NCBI RefSeq assembly: GCF_900197575.1
Contig: NZ_FZLN01000001.1
Coordinates: 1,240,001 to 1,304,000, forward strand
Source: Acinetobacter apis
GTDB lineage: Bacteria > Pseudomonadota > Gammaproteobacteria > Pseudomonadales > Moraxellaceae
Direction: 5' to 3'
DNA length: 64,000 bases
Below, piece by piece: positions 1 to 8,699 of the stretch. Numbering within the stretch: position 1 is the first letter of the stretch; every line of letters starts with the position of its first letter. A program made the position numbers and the translations under genes. The notes beneath the pieces were generated by a model. It made no database searches and was not told where the DNA came from. It was given only the letters and a program-made list of their open reading frames with translations.

Positions 1-171
1 ATCTTCAAAAAGGATATTAACAGCCAATATGTGGTGATATATAACGGATTACCTACATCATCTTCATGAATTAATCACATATTAATCTTGCTGATTTATT
101 CTGATATAAACAGCAGCCCTTGGGTCGAATTAGCGATGCAAGGCTCTGTTGTTATAAAAGGTGGTATTTAA

Positions 172-720
172 ATGATGCTAAAAACGTATTTAAAACATTG
201 GCTACCCTCAAGCCAAGCCATCAACTCATCTAAAGTGATGAAAATTTTTGGTCAAAGAACATCAAACCCACTGCTTTGGTATATCAATCGTCACTCTATT
301 TCAAAAGCTGTGTTCATTGGCGTGTTTTTTGGCTTGCTGCCTATTCCTTTTCACAGTGTTTTAATTGTTTTAGCTATTTTAATGCTCAATGGCAATTTAC
401 CCATTGGCTTATCATTGGCATGGCTGAGTAACCCACTTACCATTGCCCCTATTTTATATGTTGGGTTTTGGTTTGGTAGCAAACTCTATTCCACCAATAT
501 GATTGATCAGCACATGCTGTATGAGTTATTCCGTCAAATCTCGAGTTGGATAATGCATTTAGGTCATCAACATATAGATACACGTTTTGCAAAAATCTTA
601 ATGTCAGGTCTACTGATGGAAGCTTTCCTGTCTGCACTCTTACTTTATGCATTTACACGATTGTTTTGGCGTTGGAGTACATTACACACATGGCAAAAAC
701 GCCACCATCAGCACAGTTAA
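172..720 (+). CDS. DUF2062 domain membrane protein
   Basis: A 182-residue inner-membrane protein of the DUF2062 family, whose biochemical role is not established. The family pattern is visible: a glycine-rich first membrane segment at about residues 45-72 containing GLLPIPFH (54-61), a second segment at about 78-102 with the NPLT motif (87-90), and a last segment near 143-165. An AAAGGTGG ribosome site lies 7 bases before the ATG; a second ATG follows at once, so the start is good to one codon. It stands alone on the plus strand and its stop abuts the stop of the convergent methyltransferase. Family assignment is firm; function is unknown. Confidence 0.8.
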   Translation: MMLKTYLKHWLPSSQAINSSKVMKIFGQRTSNPLLWYINRHSISKAVFIGVFFGLLPIPFHSVLIVLAILMLNGNLPIGLSLAWLSNPLTIAPILYVGFWFGSKLYSTNMIDQHMLYELFRQISSWIMHLGHQHIDTRFAKILMSGLLMEAFLSALLLYAFTRLFWRWSTLHTWQKRHHQHS

Positions 721-1485
721 TTAAGCTTTATTTAACACCATATACATCACATCATTGGTAAAGCTGCCATCTTCTTGAATGGCATAATAAGATGCAATTT
801 CACTTGATACCCCTTGTTGTAAATAGCGTATGGTTTCGACAGCCATGAGAGGTGTTCGCATTCGTGCAACCCAACTACTAAAATCTAAAGCCAATTTCTG
901 TTTTTCAATTTGGATTGGATTTAACTTGGCTTGCTCTGCAAATTGTACCCATTCTGCCACAGTGTAATTACGCACATGGCTTAAATCTCGAATCATTTCC
1001 ATGGTTTGAATAAATGTATCTAATACCACTCGTCCTGTGCTAATGGTATCGATAATAATCACTTGACCACTTGGCTTTAAAACTCGATAAATTTCTTGCA
1101 ATGCTTGACCTACATGATGCCAATGATGGGCTGAAAAACGTGTAATGACCATGTCAAATTGTTGATCTTCAAATGCCAACTGTTCGGCAGCACCTTGCTG
1201 TGTATGAATATGATGAAACTGTTGTTGAGCAGCCGTTTGTTGTACCACCTCAAGCATATCTGTGGAAAGATCATAAGCCACGACTTCTTGTGCAAACGGC
1301 GCCACAGCATAACTCACGTGTCCACCACCGCAGCCTAAATCTAAAATCTGTGGTGCTTGCGGTAAACTTTTTATTCTTTGAATGATTTTATCAAACTCAA
1401 TTCCTTGACGGTGAACCATGCTATTTAAGTAATCGTTCGATTTATCTTGATATTGTTTTTGGCTAATTTCATGTTGTGTATTCAT
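721..1485 (-). CDS. class I SAM-dependent methyltransferase (UbiE/Methyltransf_11 type)
   Basis: A soluble 254-residue methyltransferase. Motif I, LDLGCGGG, lies at residues 48-55, an acidic residue after the second strand follows (VAYDLS), and a post-motif region (GQVIIIDTI, near 141) fits the Rossmann-like fold of small-molecule methyltransferases such as UbiE. The substrate cannot be read from the sequence; true ubiE is unlikely because no quinone genes surround it. It is a single gene, convergent with the DUF2062 gene and divergent from the efflux pair, with about 320 bases of shared upstream DNA. Family is confident, substrate unknown. Confidence 0.8.
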   Translation of the reverse strand: MNTQHEISQKQYQDKSNDYLNSMVHRQGIEFDKIIQRIKSLPQAPQILDLGCGGGHVSYAVAPFAQEVVAYDLSTDMLEVVQQTAAQQQFHHIHTQQGAAEQLAFEDQQFDMVITRFSAHHWHHVGQALQEIYRVLKPSGQVIIIDTISTGRVVLDTFIQTMEMIRDLSHVRNYTVAEWVQFAEQAKLNPIQIEKQKLALDFSSWVARMRTPLMAVETIRYLQQGVSSEIASYYAIQEDGSFTNDVMYMVLNKA

Positions 1486-1803
1486 GGTTTATTCCTTCTC
1501 TTGTGGCTTGAGCTTAGTACAATATAAACCATAATTAAAATTGATTAATTTTTATATAATTAATAACTATTTGGAATATATTTTACTTTTAGAATTAACC
1601 AAAATGACACTATTTATAAAAAAGATGCCGACTTTTATAGAGTATGCTAAAAAGAAAATAAAATGAGTGCATGGACATTTGCACGACAGTTTTGTTTTAA
1701 GGTAAACATGCTTCAATAATAAAAACCAGTGCCAAAATCATACATTGATTGGCATGCATGGATCAGCTGTAAAAAAATAATATTCGGATTATATGGAAAC
1801 ACT
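1486..1803. other. divergent intergenic region, methyltransferase / efflux pair
   Basis: About 318 AT-rich bases that must hold the promoters of the minus-strand methyltransferase and the plus-strand efflux genes. An in-frame GTG at 1729 would extend the transporter by 25 residues, but no ribosome site supports it. I saw no regulator gene, no clear -35/-10 pair and no long inverted repeat. Confidence 0.4.
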
Positions 1804-3459
1804 ATGTCTAATCAACAACCTCGGTATTTAGAAAAACCACCTGATTGGACTGAACATGAGCGACCTATTATTCCAGGCTCTCCCCCTGCGATTGAACACC
1901 CAACACCAAAGCGTTACTTATATTTCATTATTGGAACTTTCATTGCATTAACTGCAAGTTTAAGCAATGGTTTTATCACAGCCAACTTACCTCAACTACA
2001 AGGTGAATATGGCTTAACCCCTAGCGAAGGTGCATGGCTACCTGCCGCTTATGTCATGGCCAATGTAAGCTCAAATATTATTTTATTTAAAACACGGCAG
2101 CAATATGGCTTACGGCTGTTTACTGAAGTGGCATTGCTTGGCTTTATTGCTGTCATGGTAATGCATTTATTTGTTCATAATTATCACATGGCTGTATTTA
2201 TTCGTTATGTGAGTGGTTTTGTTGCTGCACCTTTGAGCTCATTGGGCATGTATTACATCATGCAAGCGTTTAGCCAACCGAATCGGTTAAAAGGCTTATA
2301 TATTGGTTTTGGTTTTAATCAACTTGGTATTCCGCTCGCTTGGATCATTTCACCCTATTTGGTTAGCGTAAACAATTGGGGCGATTTATATACATTTGAA
2401 TTGGGACTCGCGATCTGCTGCTATGCCATGGTGGTGGCTTTAAAACTGCCTCGAGGACTCAAAATTGCCGTATTTGAAAAAGGTGATTTAATGACCTTTG
2501 CATTATTGGCACCGGGGTTTGCCTGTTTGTGTATTGTATTGTCACAAGGACCAATTTTATGGTGGTTTGATTCAAATTGGCTTGCCTATATGCTCATGAT
2601 TGGCTTTAGCTTAGTAGTGCTTGGTTTGTTTTTTGAACATCAGCGCAGAAATCCCTTACTCATGGTACGTTGGCTTGGCACTGCACCTATGCTCAGGTTT
2701 ATGTTTGGTGCGCTATGTTTACGTTTTTTACTGTCAGAACAAGGGTTTGCGGCTGTCAATTTCTTAAAAACTGTTGGCATGGGGCCAGACCAATTTGTTG
2801 GCTTATATACCGTTATATTTATTGGTATTTTTTCAGGTGTTATCTTTAGTGCACTGACCTTTTCTAAAGAACGTGTATTTTGGCATTTATTAGGCGCAAC
2901 GTTATTAATTTTGATTGCCAGTCGTTTAGATGCGTATCTCACCAGTGACGTTCGACCGCAAAACTTTTTTTATAGTCAATTTTTGATTGCTTTTGCCAAT
3001 GGCTTATTCATTGGACCATTATTACTTGCCGGCATGCTCAATGCCTTAAAACAAGGTTCGAGTCATGTCATTACATTCATCGTTTTGTTTTCAGCCACAC
3101 AAAACTTTGGTGGATTAATTGGAACATCTTTTTATAACACTTATCAAAAACACCATACACAAATTTATCAAGTCGATATTAATCAAACCATGAAAAGCAC
3201 AGATCCAAATGTGCTGTACCGAGTGAGTCAATATAAAGCAATTTATAACAGCCAAACCACTGACCCACAGCAAGTACAAATTCAGGCCAGTAAAATGTTG
3301 GGACAAATCAGCGCAAGAGAAGCTCAAGTGCGTGCCTATAATGATGTGATTAACTTAAATAGCGTGATCGCAATCTTTTTATTCGTTTGGACAATCACCA
3401 ATATGACATGGCATAAATTCTATGCTTCACGAAAACAGGATCAGATGAGTGGGAGCTAA
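1804..3459 (+). CDS. MFS drug efflux permease, DHA2 (EmrB-like) family
   Basis: A polytopic proton-driven exporter of about 551 residues, the length expected of 14-helix DHA2 transporters such as EmrB. A soluble N-terminus rich in proline precedes the first helix (TFIALTASLSNGFITANL), and the conserved early loop reads EGAWLPAAYVMA. A long extracytoplasmic loop precedes the last helix (SVIAIFLFVWTITNM), as in EmrB. I chose the ATG at 1804 because it matches the family N-terminus; an in-frame GTG at 1729 is poorer. Its stop lies 2 bases before the HlyD-type gene, so the two form one operon and one pump. No outer-membrane TolC gene is adjacent. Substrates are unknown. Confidence 0.85.
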   Translation: MSNQQPRYLEKPPDWTEHERPIIPGSPPAIEHPTPKRYLYFIIGTFIALTASLSNGFITANLPQLQGEYGLTPSEGAWLPAAYVMANVSSNIILFKTRQQYGLRLFTEVALLGFIAVMVMHLFVHNYHMAVFIRYVSGFVAAPLSSLGMYYIMQAFSQPNRLKGLYIGFGFNQLGIPLAWIISPYLVSVNNWGDLYTFELGLAICCYAMVVALKLPRGLKIAVFEKGDLMTFALLAPGFACLCIVLSQGPILWWFDSNWLAYMLMIGFSLVVLGLFFEHQRRNPLLMVRWLGTAPMLRFMFGALCLRFLLSEQGFAAVNFLKTVGMGPDQFVGLYTVIFIGIFSGVIFSALTFSKERVFWHLLGATLLILIASRLDAYLTSDVRPQNFFYSQFLIAFANGLFIGPLLLAGMLNALKQGSSHVITFIVLFSATQNFGGLIGTSFYNTYQKHHTQIYQVDINQTMKSTDPNVLYRVSQYKAIYNSQTTDPQQVQIQASKMLGQISAREAQVRAYNDVINLNSVIAIFLFVWTITNMTWHKFYASRKQDQMSGS

Positions 3460-3461
3460 CT

Positions 3462-4583
3462 ATGAGTGATGAAAACAAAAAAACAAAGGAAGGCCCATCG
3501 CAGCCGTTGTCTAATATTGATTTACGTACCATGCCGCATATGAGTAAAATCATTAAAACGAAAAAGTCGACTTTGGTCTTGATGTTTTTTGTGCTACTGA
3601 TTGGTATTACAGCAATTCTTTGGGCATGGCGTATTGGTCCTTTTAATACCCCAATTGAACAAACAGATAACAGCTATATCAAAGGTAAAACCACAGTTTT
3701 GTCTTCACAAATTAATGGCTATATTCAAGAAGTGATGGTGAATGATTTTGACCATGTTAAAAAAGGACAGCCATTACTGCGGATTAATCCTGACCAATAT
3801 GACCAAAAAGTAATTCAGGCGCAAGCCAGTGTTGACCAAGCTGTAAATACATTATCTAACCACAAGCAAGAAATTGCACAGCGCCAAGCAGATATTCTGT
3901 CTGCACAAGCCAAAATTGAACAAGCTGAAGCACAATATAAATTATCAAAGCAAGAACTTAGCCGTTATAAGCAATTAGGTAATAGTGGTGCAACGTCAAA
4001 AACTGAACAAGACTCTGTGGCTGCCACCAACACCAATAATTTGACTCTTCTAGAACAAGCCCAAGCCAATTTAGTCGTGGCAAAAGAAGCGTTAAAAACT
4101 GCGCAAGTTGCAGAAACAGGGTTAAATGCACAAGTGAATAATGCAAAAGCGGCTTTAGACCAAGCACAAATCACTAAAAACTATGCTGTGATTGTTGCAC
4201 CGATGGATGGTCAATTGGGTGAAGTTACCCCTCGCCTTGGGCAGTATGTTGCGGCAGGAACTCAATTATTGTTTCTAATTCCCCCACCACGTTGGATTAT
4301 TGCTAATTTCAAAGAAACCCAAATGCAACATATGAAAATTGGACAGCCTGCATCCTTTACAGTAGATGCATTGGGCCATGAGAAATTTACAGGACATGTC
4401 GAGCAAATTTCACCTGCTGCAGGTTCAGAATTCAGTGTCATTAAAGCAGACAATGCCACAGGTAACTTCACCAAAGTGGTGCAACGAATTCCTGTACGCA
4501 TTGCCATTGATGTTCAGCAAAAAGATTTTTCTCGATTAAGCCCAGGTATGTCTGTGGTAACATCTGTTGACACACAACATTAA
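3462..4583 (+). CDS. HlyD/EmrA-family periplasmic adaptor subunit
   Basis: The membrane fusion protein that would link the preceding EmrB-like pump to an outer-membrane channel. It is 373 residues long with one N-terminal membrane anchor (about 36-56), a biotinyl-lipoyl-like segment (residues about 66-110), a long alanine/glutamine-rich coiled-coil hairpin (about 120-240) and a beta-barrel region ending near 370. GGGAG sits about 6 bases before the ATG, inside the end of the pump gene. The order pump then adaptor is the reverse of E. coli emrA-emrB but common in related clusters. Confident as to family; the exported compound is unknown. Confidence 0.88.
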   Translation: MSDENKKTKEGPSQPLSNIDLRTMPHMSKIIKTKKSTLVLMFFVLLIGITAILWAWRIGPFNTPIEQTDNSYIKGKTTVLSSQINGYIQEVMVNDFDHVKKGQPLLRINPDQYDQKVIQAQASVDQAVNTLSNHKQEIAQRQADILSAQAKIEQAEAQYKLSKQELSRYKQLGNSGATSKTEQDSVAATNTNNLTLLEQAQANLVVAKEALKTAQVAETGLNAQVNNAKAALDQAQITKNYAVIVAPMDGQLGEVTPRLGQYVAAGTQLLFLIPPPRWIIANFKETQMQHMKIGQPASFTVDALGHEKFTGHVEQISPAAGSEFSVIKADNATGNFTKVVQRIPVRIAIDVQQKDFSRLSPGMSVVTSVDTQH

Positions 4584-4594
4584 TCATTACCACC

Positions 4595-5461
4595 ATGTTT
4601 GATGATCTTCAACAGTCTATGCCTATACAACATCTGACCACACAAGATGGTGTATCTGTTTCTATGAAACGGCTTGACCTTGTACACCCTCAGATTTCAG
4701 GCAACAAATTTTTTAAGCTGAAATACACTATACAAGATGCCATCAAACAGAATTTCTCATCGATATTAACCTTTGGTGGCGCTTATTCTAACCATATTTT
4801 GGCAACAGCATATGCAGCCAAACATGGTGGTTTAAAAAGTATAGGGGTCATTCGCGGCGAAGAATTAAAATACTCACCATATAACCATACATTGGCTCAG
4901 GCATCAGAATATGGGATGCAATTTCACTTTGTATCTCGTGCAGAATATAAGCATCGGCATGACCCTGTTTATTTAGAACATTTGCAGCAAATTTATCCCG
5001 ATACCTATGTTATTCCTGAAGGGGGTACAAATGCCCTCGCCATTCAAGGCTGTCAGGACATATTATCTGCATCAGATTTAGCAGAATATGATGTGATTTG
5101 TGTCGCTGTAGGTACAGGCGGTACAATCACAGGATTAATTGAATCAAGTACACCACAGCATCATATTTTGGGGTTTTCGGCACTCAAAGGCGACTTTTTA
5201 ACACACGATGTGGCTGCACTAACGTCCAAAACGCATTGGTCTATTACTGATCAATACTGCTTTGGTGGTTATGCCAAAAGCTCAAACACATTGACTGCCT
5301 TTATAGATGCCTTTGAGCAACGTTATCATATTCCTTTAGAACCCATTTACACAGGTAAAATGATGTATGGGTTATTTGATTTAATTAAGCAATCTAAATT
5401 CCAATCTGGTATACGCGTTCTTGCCATTCATAGCGGTGGCTTACAAGGACGCACTGCTTAG
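4595..5461 (+). CDS. PLP-dependent D-cysteine desulfhydrase / ACC deaminase family protein
   Basis: A 288-residue fold-type II pyridoxal-phosphate enzyme. The signature GNKFFKLK lies at 36-43, in which Lys41 aligns with the PLP lysine of the family, followed by GGAYSNH (61-67) and a glycine-rich phosphate loop GTGGTITG near 175. It is shorter than typical ACC deaminase (about 338), and closer in layout to the shorter D-cysteine desulfhydrase-like members. The activity, ammonia release from D-cysteine or a related amino acid, is inferred. It starts 11 bases after the adaptor gene without a strong ribosome site, so it probably belongs to the efflux operon and depends on its transcript. Confidence 0.75.
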   Translation: MFDDLQQSMPIQHLTTQDGVSVSMKRLDLVHPQISGNKFFKLKYTIQDAIKQNFSSILTFGGAYSNHILATAYAAKHGGLKSIGVIRGEELKYSPYNHTLAQASEYGMQFHFVSRAEYKHRHDPVYLEHLQQIYPDTYVIPEGGTNALAIQGCQDILSASDLAEYDVICVAVGTGGTITGLIESSTPQHHILGFSALKGDFLTHDVAALTSKTHWSITDQYCFGGYAKSSNTLTAFIDAFEQRYHIPLEPIYTGKMMYGLFDLIKQSKFQSGIRVLAIHSGGLQGRTA

Positions 5462-5536
5462 CAATCCATGTAAAGCATATCTGAGGCAATAAAAATGGCG
5501 TATACTCCTTCGCCTTGATCATATGGAAGAAAGCGC

Positions 5537-6733
5537 ATGACACAGCAATTTGACGTCATTGTATTGGGTGCAGGTGCCGCTGGACTAATGCTTGCTGCCT
5601 TGGCAGGCCGTCGAGGGCGCTCTGTATTAATCCTAGAAAAAGCCAATAAAGTGGGTAAAAAAATATTGATGTCAGGTGGTGGGAAATGCAATTTCACCAA
5701 TTTATATATTGAGCCTGAACATTACCTTTGCCATAACCCCCACTTCATTAAATCTGCGCTTTCACGCTATACCAATTGGGATTTTATTGGTTTAGTGGCA
5801 GATTACCACATTGCCTATGAAGAACGTAAACACGGGCAATTATTTACCATAAATGGTTCAAAAGATATTTTAAACATGCTGTTAAATGAGTGTGAAGAAA
5901 GCCAATGCGTTAGCATTCAAACTCAGCATGATGTTCAAAAAGTACAAAAACAAGACAATGGACTGTTTCAAGTACAGACTTCAAAAGCTGTTTTTGAGTG
6001 TCAATCTGTTGTGGTTGCAAGTGGTGGATTATCCATTCCCACCCTCGGTGGCTCAGGCATTGGGTATGAAATTGCGCGTCAATTTGGGCATCATATTTAC
6101 CCGACACGTGCAGGACTAGTTCCCTTCACCTTTTCAGACTATGTAAAAGACACTTCGAGTCGTTTAAGTGGAAATGCCATTGATGTTGTACTGTCTAATG
6201 CTAAAAACTCATTTGCAGAAGCATTGTTATTTACCCATCGTGGTTTAAGTGGACCAAGTGCATTGCAATTGTCTAATTATTGGCAAGCAGGAGAAAGCTT
6301 TTTTATTAACTTTTTCCCTCAGGTCGATCTGTTTGCCATCTTAAAACAAAAGAAAATTGAACAACCTAAAGTCTTACTTCGTACCATTTTCTTGGCTTTG
6401 ACCACCAAAAGTATTGCTCTTGAATTACAACTGTTAATTTGGCCACATGAAGCTGAAATCGCGATTGGAAAAATCAGCGATGCACGACTATTAGAAATTA
6501 GTCAAGCATTACAACAGTTTGAAGTTAAACCTTCAGGCACCGAAGGCTATCGAACAGCTGAAGTGACTTTAGGCGGTGTAGACACCAAAGAGGTTTCATC
6601 AAAAACCATGGAAAGCCGCTTGGAAAGTGGATTATTTTTTATTGGGGAAATTTTAGATGTAACAGGTCATTTAGGTGGGTATAACTTTCAATGGGCATGG
6701 TCATCTGCAGCCGCAGCTGCAGAATATGTCTGA
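5537..6733 (+). CDS. BaiN/HI0933-family FAD-dependent oxidoreductase
   Basis: A 398-residue flavoprotein. The N-terminal dinucleotide-binding motif GAGAAGLMLA (about 11-20) is followed by EKANKVGKKILMSGGGKCNFTN, split here as the FAD-contacting KxGKK and the GGGKCN signature that defines the HI0933/BaiN family. The C-terminus GGYNFQWAWSSA matches the FAD-binding end of the family. The family is often annotated as an aminoacetone oxidase or a flavin reductase, but the physiological reaction is not settled. GGAAGAAAG precedes the ATG at 5537. It is separated from the PLP gene by 75 bases and convergent with the small membrane protein gene downstream. Confidence 0.85.
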   Translation: MTQQFDVIVLGAGAAGLMLAALAGRRGRSVLILEKANKVGKKILMSGGGKCNFTNLYIEPEHYLCHNPHFIKSALSRYTNWDFIGLVADYHIAYEERKHGQLFTINGSKDILNMLLNECEESQCVSIQTQHDVQKVQKQDNGLFQVQTSKAVFECQSVVVASGGLSIPTLGGSGIGYEIARQFGHHIYPTRAGLVPFTFSDYVKDTSSRLSGNAIDVVLSNAKNSFAEALLFTHRGLSGPSALQLSNYWQAGESFFINFFPQVDLFAILKQKKIEQPKVLLRTIFLALTTKSIALELQLLIWPHEAEIAIGKISDARLLEISQALQQFEVKPSGTEGYRTAEVTLGGVDTKEVSSKTMESRLESGLFFIGEILDVTGHLGGYNFQWAWSSAAAAAEYV

Positions 6734-6737
6734 CCGA

Positions 6738-7052
6738 TTATGCTTTTTTTTCATTGAGCGTCTGCTGTCCTGAATGCGTCACATCAGATGACTGATCCTC
6801 TGCTGAAGATGCTTTGACATCGCGCACAGGTTTTGCATGTTCTTCATGTGATGCTGGTTTAGCCTGCTTTGCTTGTTCAGGTGTTGTATCACGCTCAGCA
6901 GGTTTCGGTTCTGCCAAATGTTTTGGCGCCGGTTTTTGCTTTGCTTTTGGTTCACTAAAAATCGCTTTGTAAGCTTTATACAATACGCCTGCTGCAATAC
7001 CTGTAATCACAATAGGTGCTAAACGACTTGGTTTCTTTGCTTGACGACTCAT
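6738..7052 (-). CDS. small membrane-anchored protein with Lys/Ala/Pro-rich tail, unknown
   Basis: A 104-residue protein I do not recognise. After a basic start (MSRQAKKPSR) comes one hydrophobic stretch at about residues 11-27, then a long low-complexity hydrophilic tail rich in Lys, Ala, Pro, Glu and His, probably disordered. A good ribosome site (AAGGAG) lies 9 bases before the ATG. It sits 69 bases downstream of the mechanosensitive channel gene on the same strand, with a strong stem-loop between. The channel protein also ends in a similar Lys/Ala/His-rich tail, so the two may work together; that is inference only. Confidence 0.65.
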   Translation of the reverse strand: MSRQAKKPSRLAPIVITGIAAGVLYKAYKAIFSEPKAKQKPAPKHLAEPKPAERDTTPEQAKQAKPASHEEHAKPVRDVKASSAEDQSSDVTHSGQQTLNEKKA

Positions 7053-7071
7053 GTGCTGCTCCTTAAATATA

Positions 7072-7095
7072 TTCGATCACCCGAAGGTGATCGAA
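7072..7095 (-). terminator. stable stem-loop with UUCG tetraloop between channel gene and small gene
   Basis: A perfect 10-base stem, 7072-7081 against 7086-7095, with a four-base loop. Read on the minus strand the loop is UUCG closed by C-G, the very stable tetraloop. No U-tract follows, so it is not a classic terminator; it may dampen read-through into, or mark an RNA processing site before, the 104-residue gene. Confidence 0.55.
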
Positions 7096-7121
7096 AATCG
7101 ATGTTATATCACCAAACACAA

Positions 7122-8699
7122 TTATCCATTTGGATTGTCATGTTTTGGCTCATGTGAATGTACTTCATTTGCTTTGTCAGCTGTTGCTGATACATGCTGC
7201 TCAGCTTCATGTGCTTTTGGATTTGGCTTATCTGCTTCAGCTTTTGCTTTATCAATCAGATCAGTCAATACACGCTCTGCTGGTTGACGACCGCCTAAAC
7301 CAAATGCAAGTGCAAATGCCACTGCGACTGAACCTAAAGTTAAACCAAATGCAAGGTTAACAATTGAATCTGCAATGCCCATCGCACGAAGACCCATTGC
7401 AAGTACTAAGCCCATAATTAAAATACGAACCAAGTTACCTAACCAACGTGAGCTGTTGCTTTGTCCACGTTGCACAACACTTGCAACAATATTTGCTAAC
7501 CAGAAGCCGATGACTAAAATGACAGCGCCCAATAAGATGCTTGCACCAAACTGAATAAACACTGAAATTAAGTTACTGATTTGATCAAAGCCTAAACGGT
7601 TTGATGCTTCAGATACAGCAAATAGCATCGTGAAGAATACAATTAAAGTACTTACAACATTTGATACTTTAACTTCACCAATAAAACGTTGCGCACCTAA
7701 TTTTTCAGGGATCCCGTCAATGCCTGTACCTGATAACACATCACGTACAAGATTTGCCACAAAACGCGATACAGCATAAGCAATGATTAAAATTAAACCT
7801 GCTGCAACAATATTCGGAATTGCAGAAGTGATTTGATTTAACATAGCAGTTGCAGGTTGTGAAATCGCTGCAATACCCAATGCTTCAAACGAAATAATTA
7901 ATGAAGTAATAATAATAATTGCAAAAACGAAAGAACCTAAAACAGAACCTACGCTTGTATTTTTAAACAAGCCAACTTTTTCAACTTGTGCTTGTAAACC
8001 AACGCTTTTAATTAACCCTTCAACAATGCCACGCACAATTTTAGCCAAGATATAGCCAACAAATGCGATTACACCAGCAATAAAGATGTTTGGTAAGTAA
8101 CCAACAACATTATTCACCATGTTTTGTACAGGGGTCAGTAAGCCTGTTAAACCTAAAATTGATAATACAATTGGTAAAAATAGTAGTAAAATCAACCAAT
8201 AAATAATATCTGCAATATTTTCACTGATCGGTTGTACACCAACTTGACTACTTAATTTTTCATCAAGGTCTGTTCTTGCCAATAAGTTGCTGATGCCTGT
8301 ACGTGCAAGACGCCCAATCACCCAACCAATTGATCCCACAATCACTGCTGAAATTACATTTGGAATGAACACAAGAACTTGCGTCACCATTGCGCTAAAT
8401 GGACCACTTACGCTGTTAATATTTAGAATATTAAGTGCTGCAACTAATCCAATAATCAGTACAAACCAAAATGTAAACTTAGAGATCAGAGACTCATAAT
8501 CTGGTGTATGCCCTGTCGCATCAGATAAACGTCTATTTGTACCAATTGCATTTAAAGCTTTTTTAACACCTGCCGCGATAACTAAAGCGAGTATCCAGCC
8601 GACAATAAAAATTACTATTGCGCCTAGAATCGGCTGAAATTGATCCCAATAATAATTAAAATCAAATCCACCCCGACCACCCGAGAAGTAACTATTCAT
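7122..8699 (-). CDS. mechanosensitive ion channel-like protein with TM-helix repeats (CmpX-like)
   Basis: A 525-residue polytopic inner-membrane protein. It contains at least four similar modules with a pattern of an amphipathic stretch, a FxPNxxxAxxxxxxG-like helix and a basic exit, at about residues 98-146, 189-243, 283-335 and 374-412, with a related first helix at 22-48. This is the repeated 'TM helix' unit of CmpX-type channels. The glycine-rich segment GLTLGSVAVAFALAFGLGGR (452-471) is the expected pore-side end. A charged His/Lys tail follows (about 483-525). AGAGGG lies 8 bases before the ATG. It likely gates solutes under osmotic stress; family confident, physiology inferred. Confidence 0.8.
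   Translation of the reverse strand: MNSYFSGGRGGFDFNYYWDQFQPILGAIVIFIVGWILALVIAAGVKKALNAIGTNRRLSDATGHTPDYESLISKFTFWFVLIIGLVAALNILNINSVSGPFSAMVTQVLVFIPNVISAVIVGSIGWVIGRLARTGISNLLARTDLDEKLSSQVGVQPISENIADIIYWLILLLFLPIVLSILGLTGLLTPVQNMVNNVVGYLPNIFIAGVIAFVGYILAKIVRGIVEGLIKSVGLQAQVEKVGLFKNTSVGSVLGSFVFAIIIITSLIISFEALGIAAISQPATAMLNQITSAIPNIVAAGLILIIAYAVSRFVANLVRDVLSGTGIDGIPEKLGAQRFIGEVKVSNVVSTLIVFFTMLFAVSEASNRLGFDQISNLISVFIQFGASILLGAVILVIGFWLANIVASVVQRGQSNSSRWLGNLVRILIMGLVLAMGLRAMGIADSIVNLAFGLTLGSVAVAFALAFGLGGRQPAERVLTDLIDKAKAEADKPNPKAHEAEQHVSATADKANEVHSHEPKHDNPNG

Noticed and set aside
1729-1803. GTG start extending the EmrB-like protein by 25 residues
   Set aside because: No ribosome site and the extra residues do not fit the family N-terminus; ATG at 1804 chosen.
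5458-5700. 80-residue frame on the minus strand over the flavoprotein start
   Set aside because: Antisense to a well-conserved FAD-binding region with no ribosome site; treated as a chance frame.
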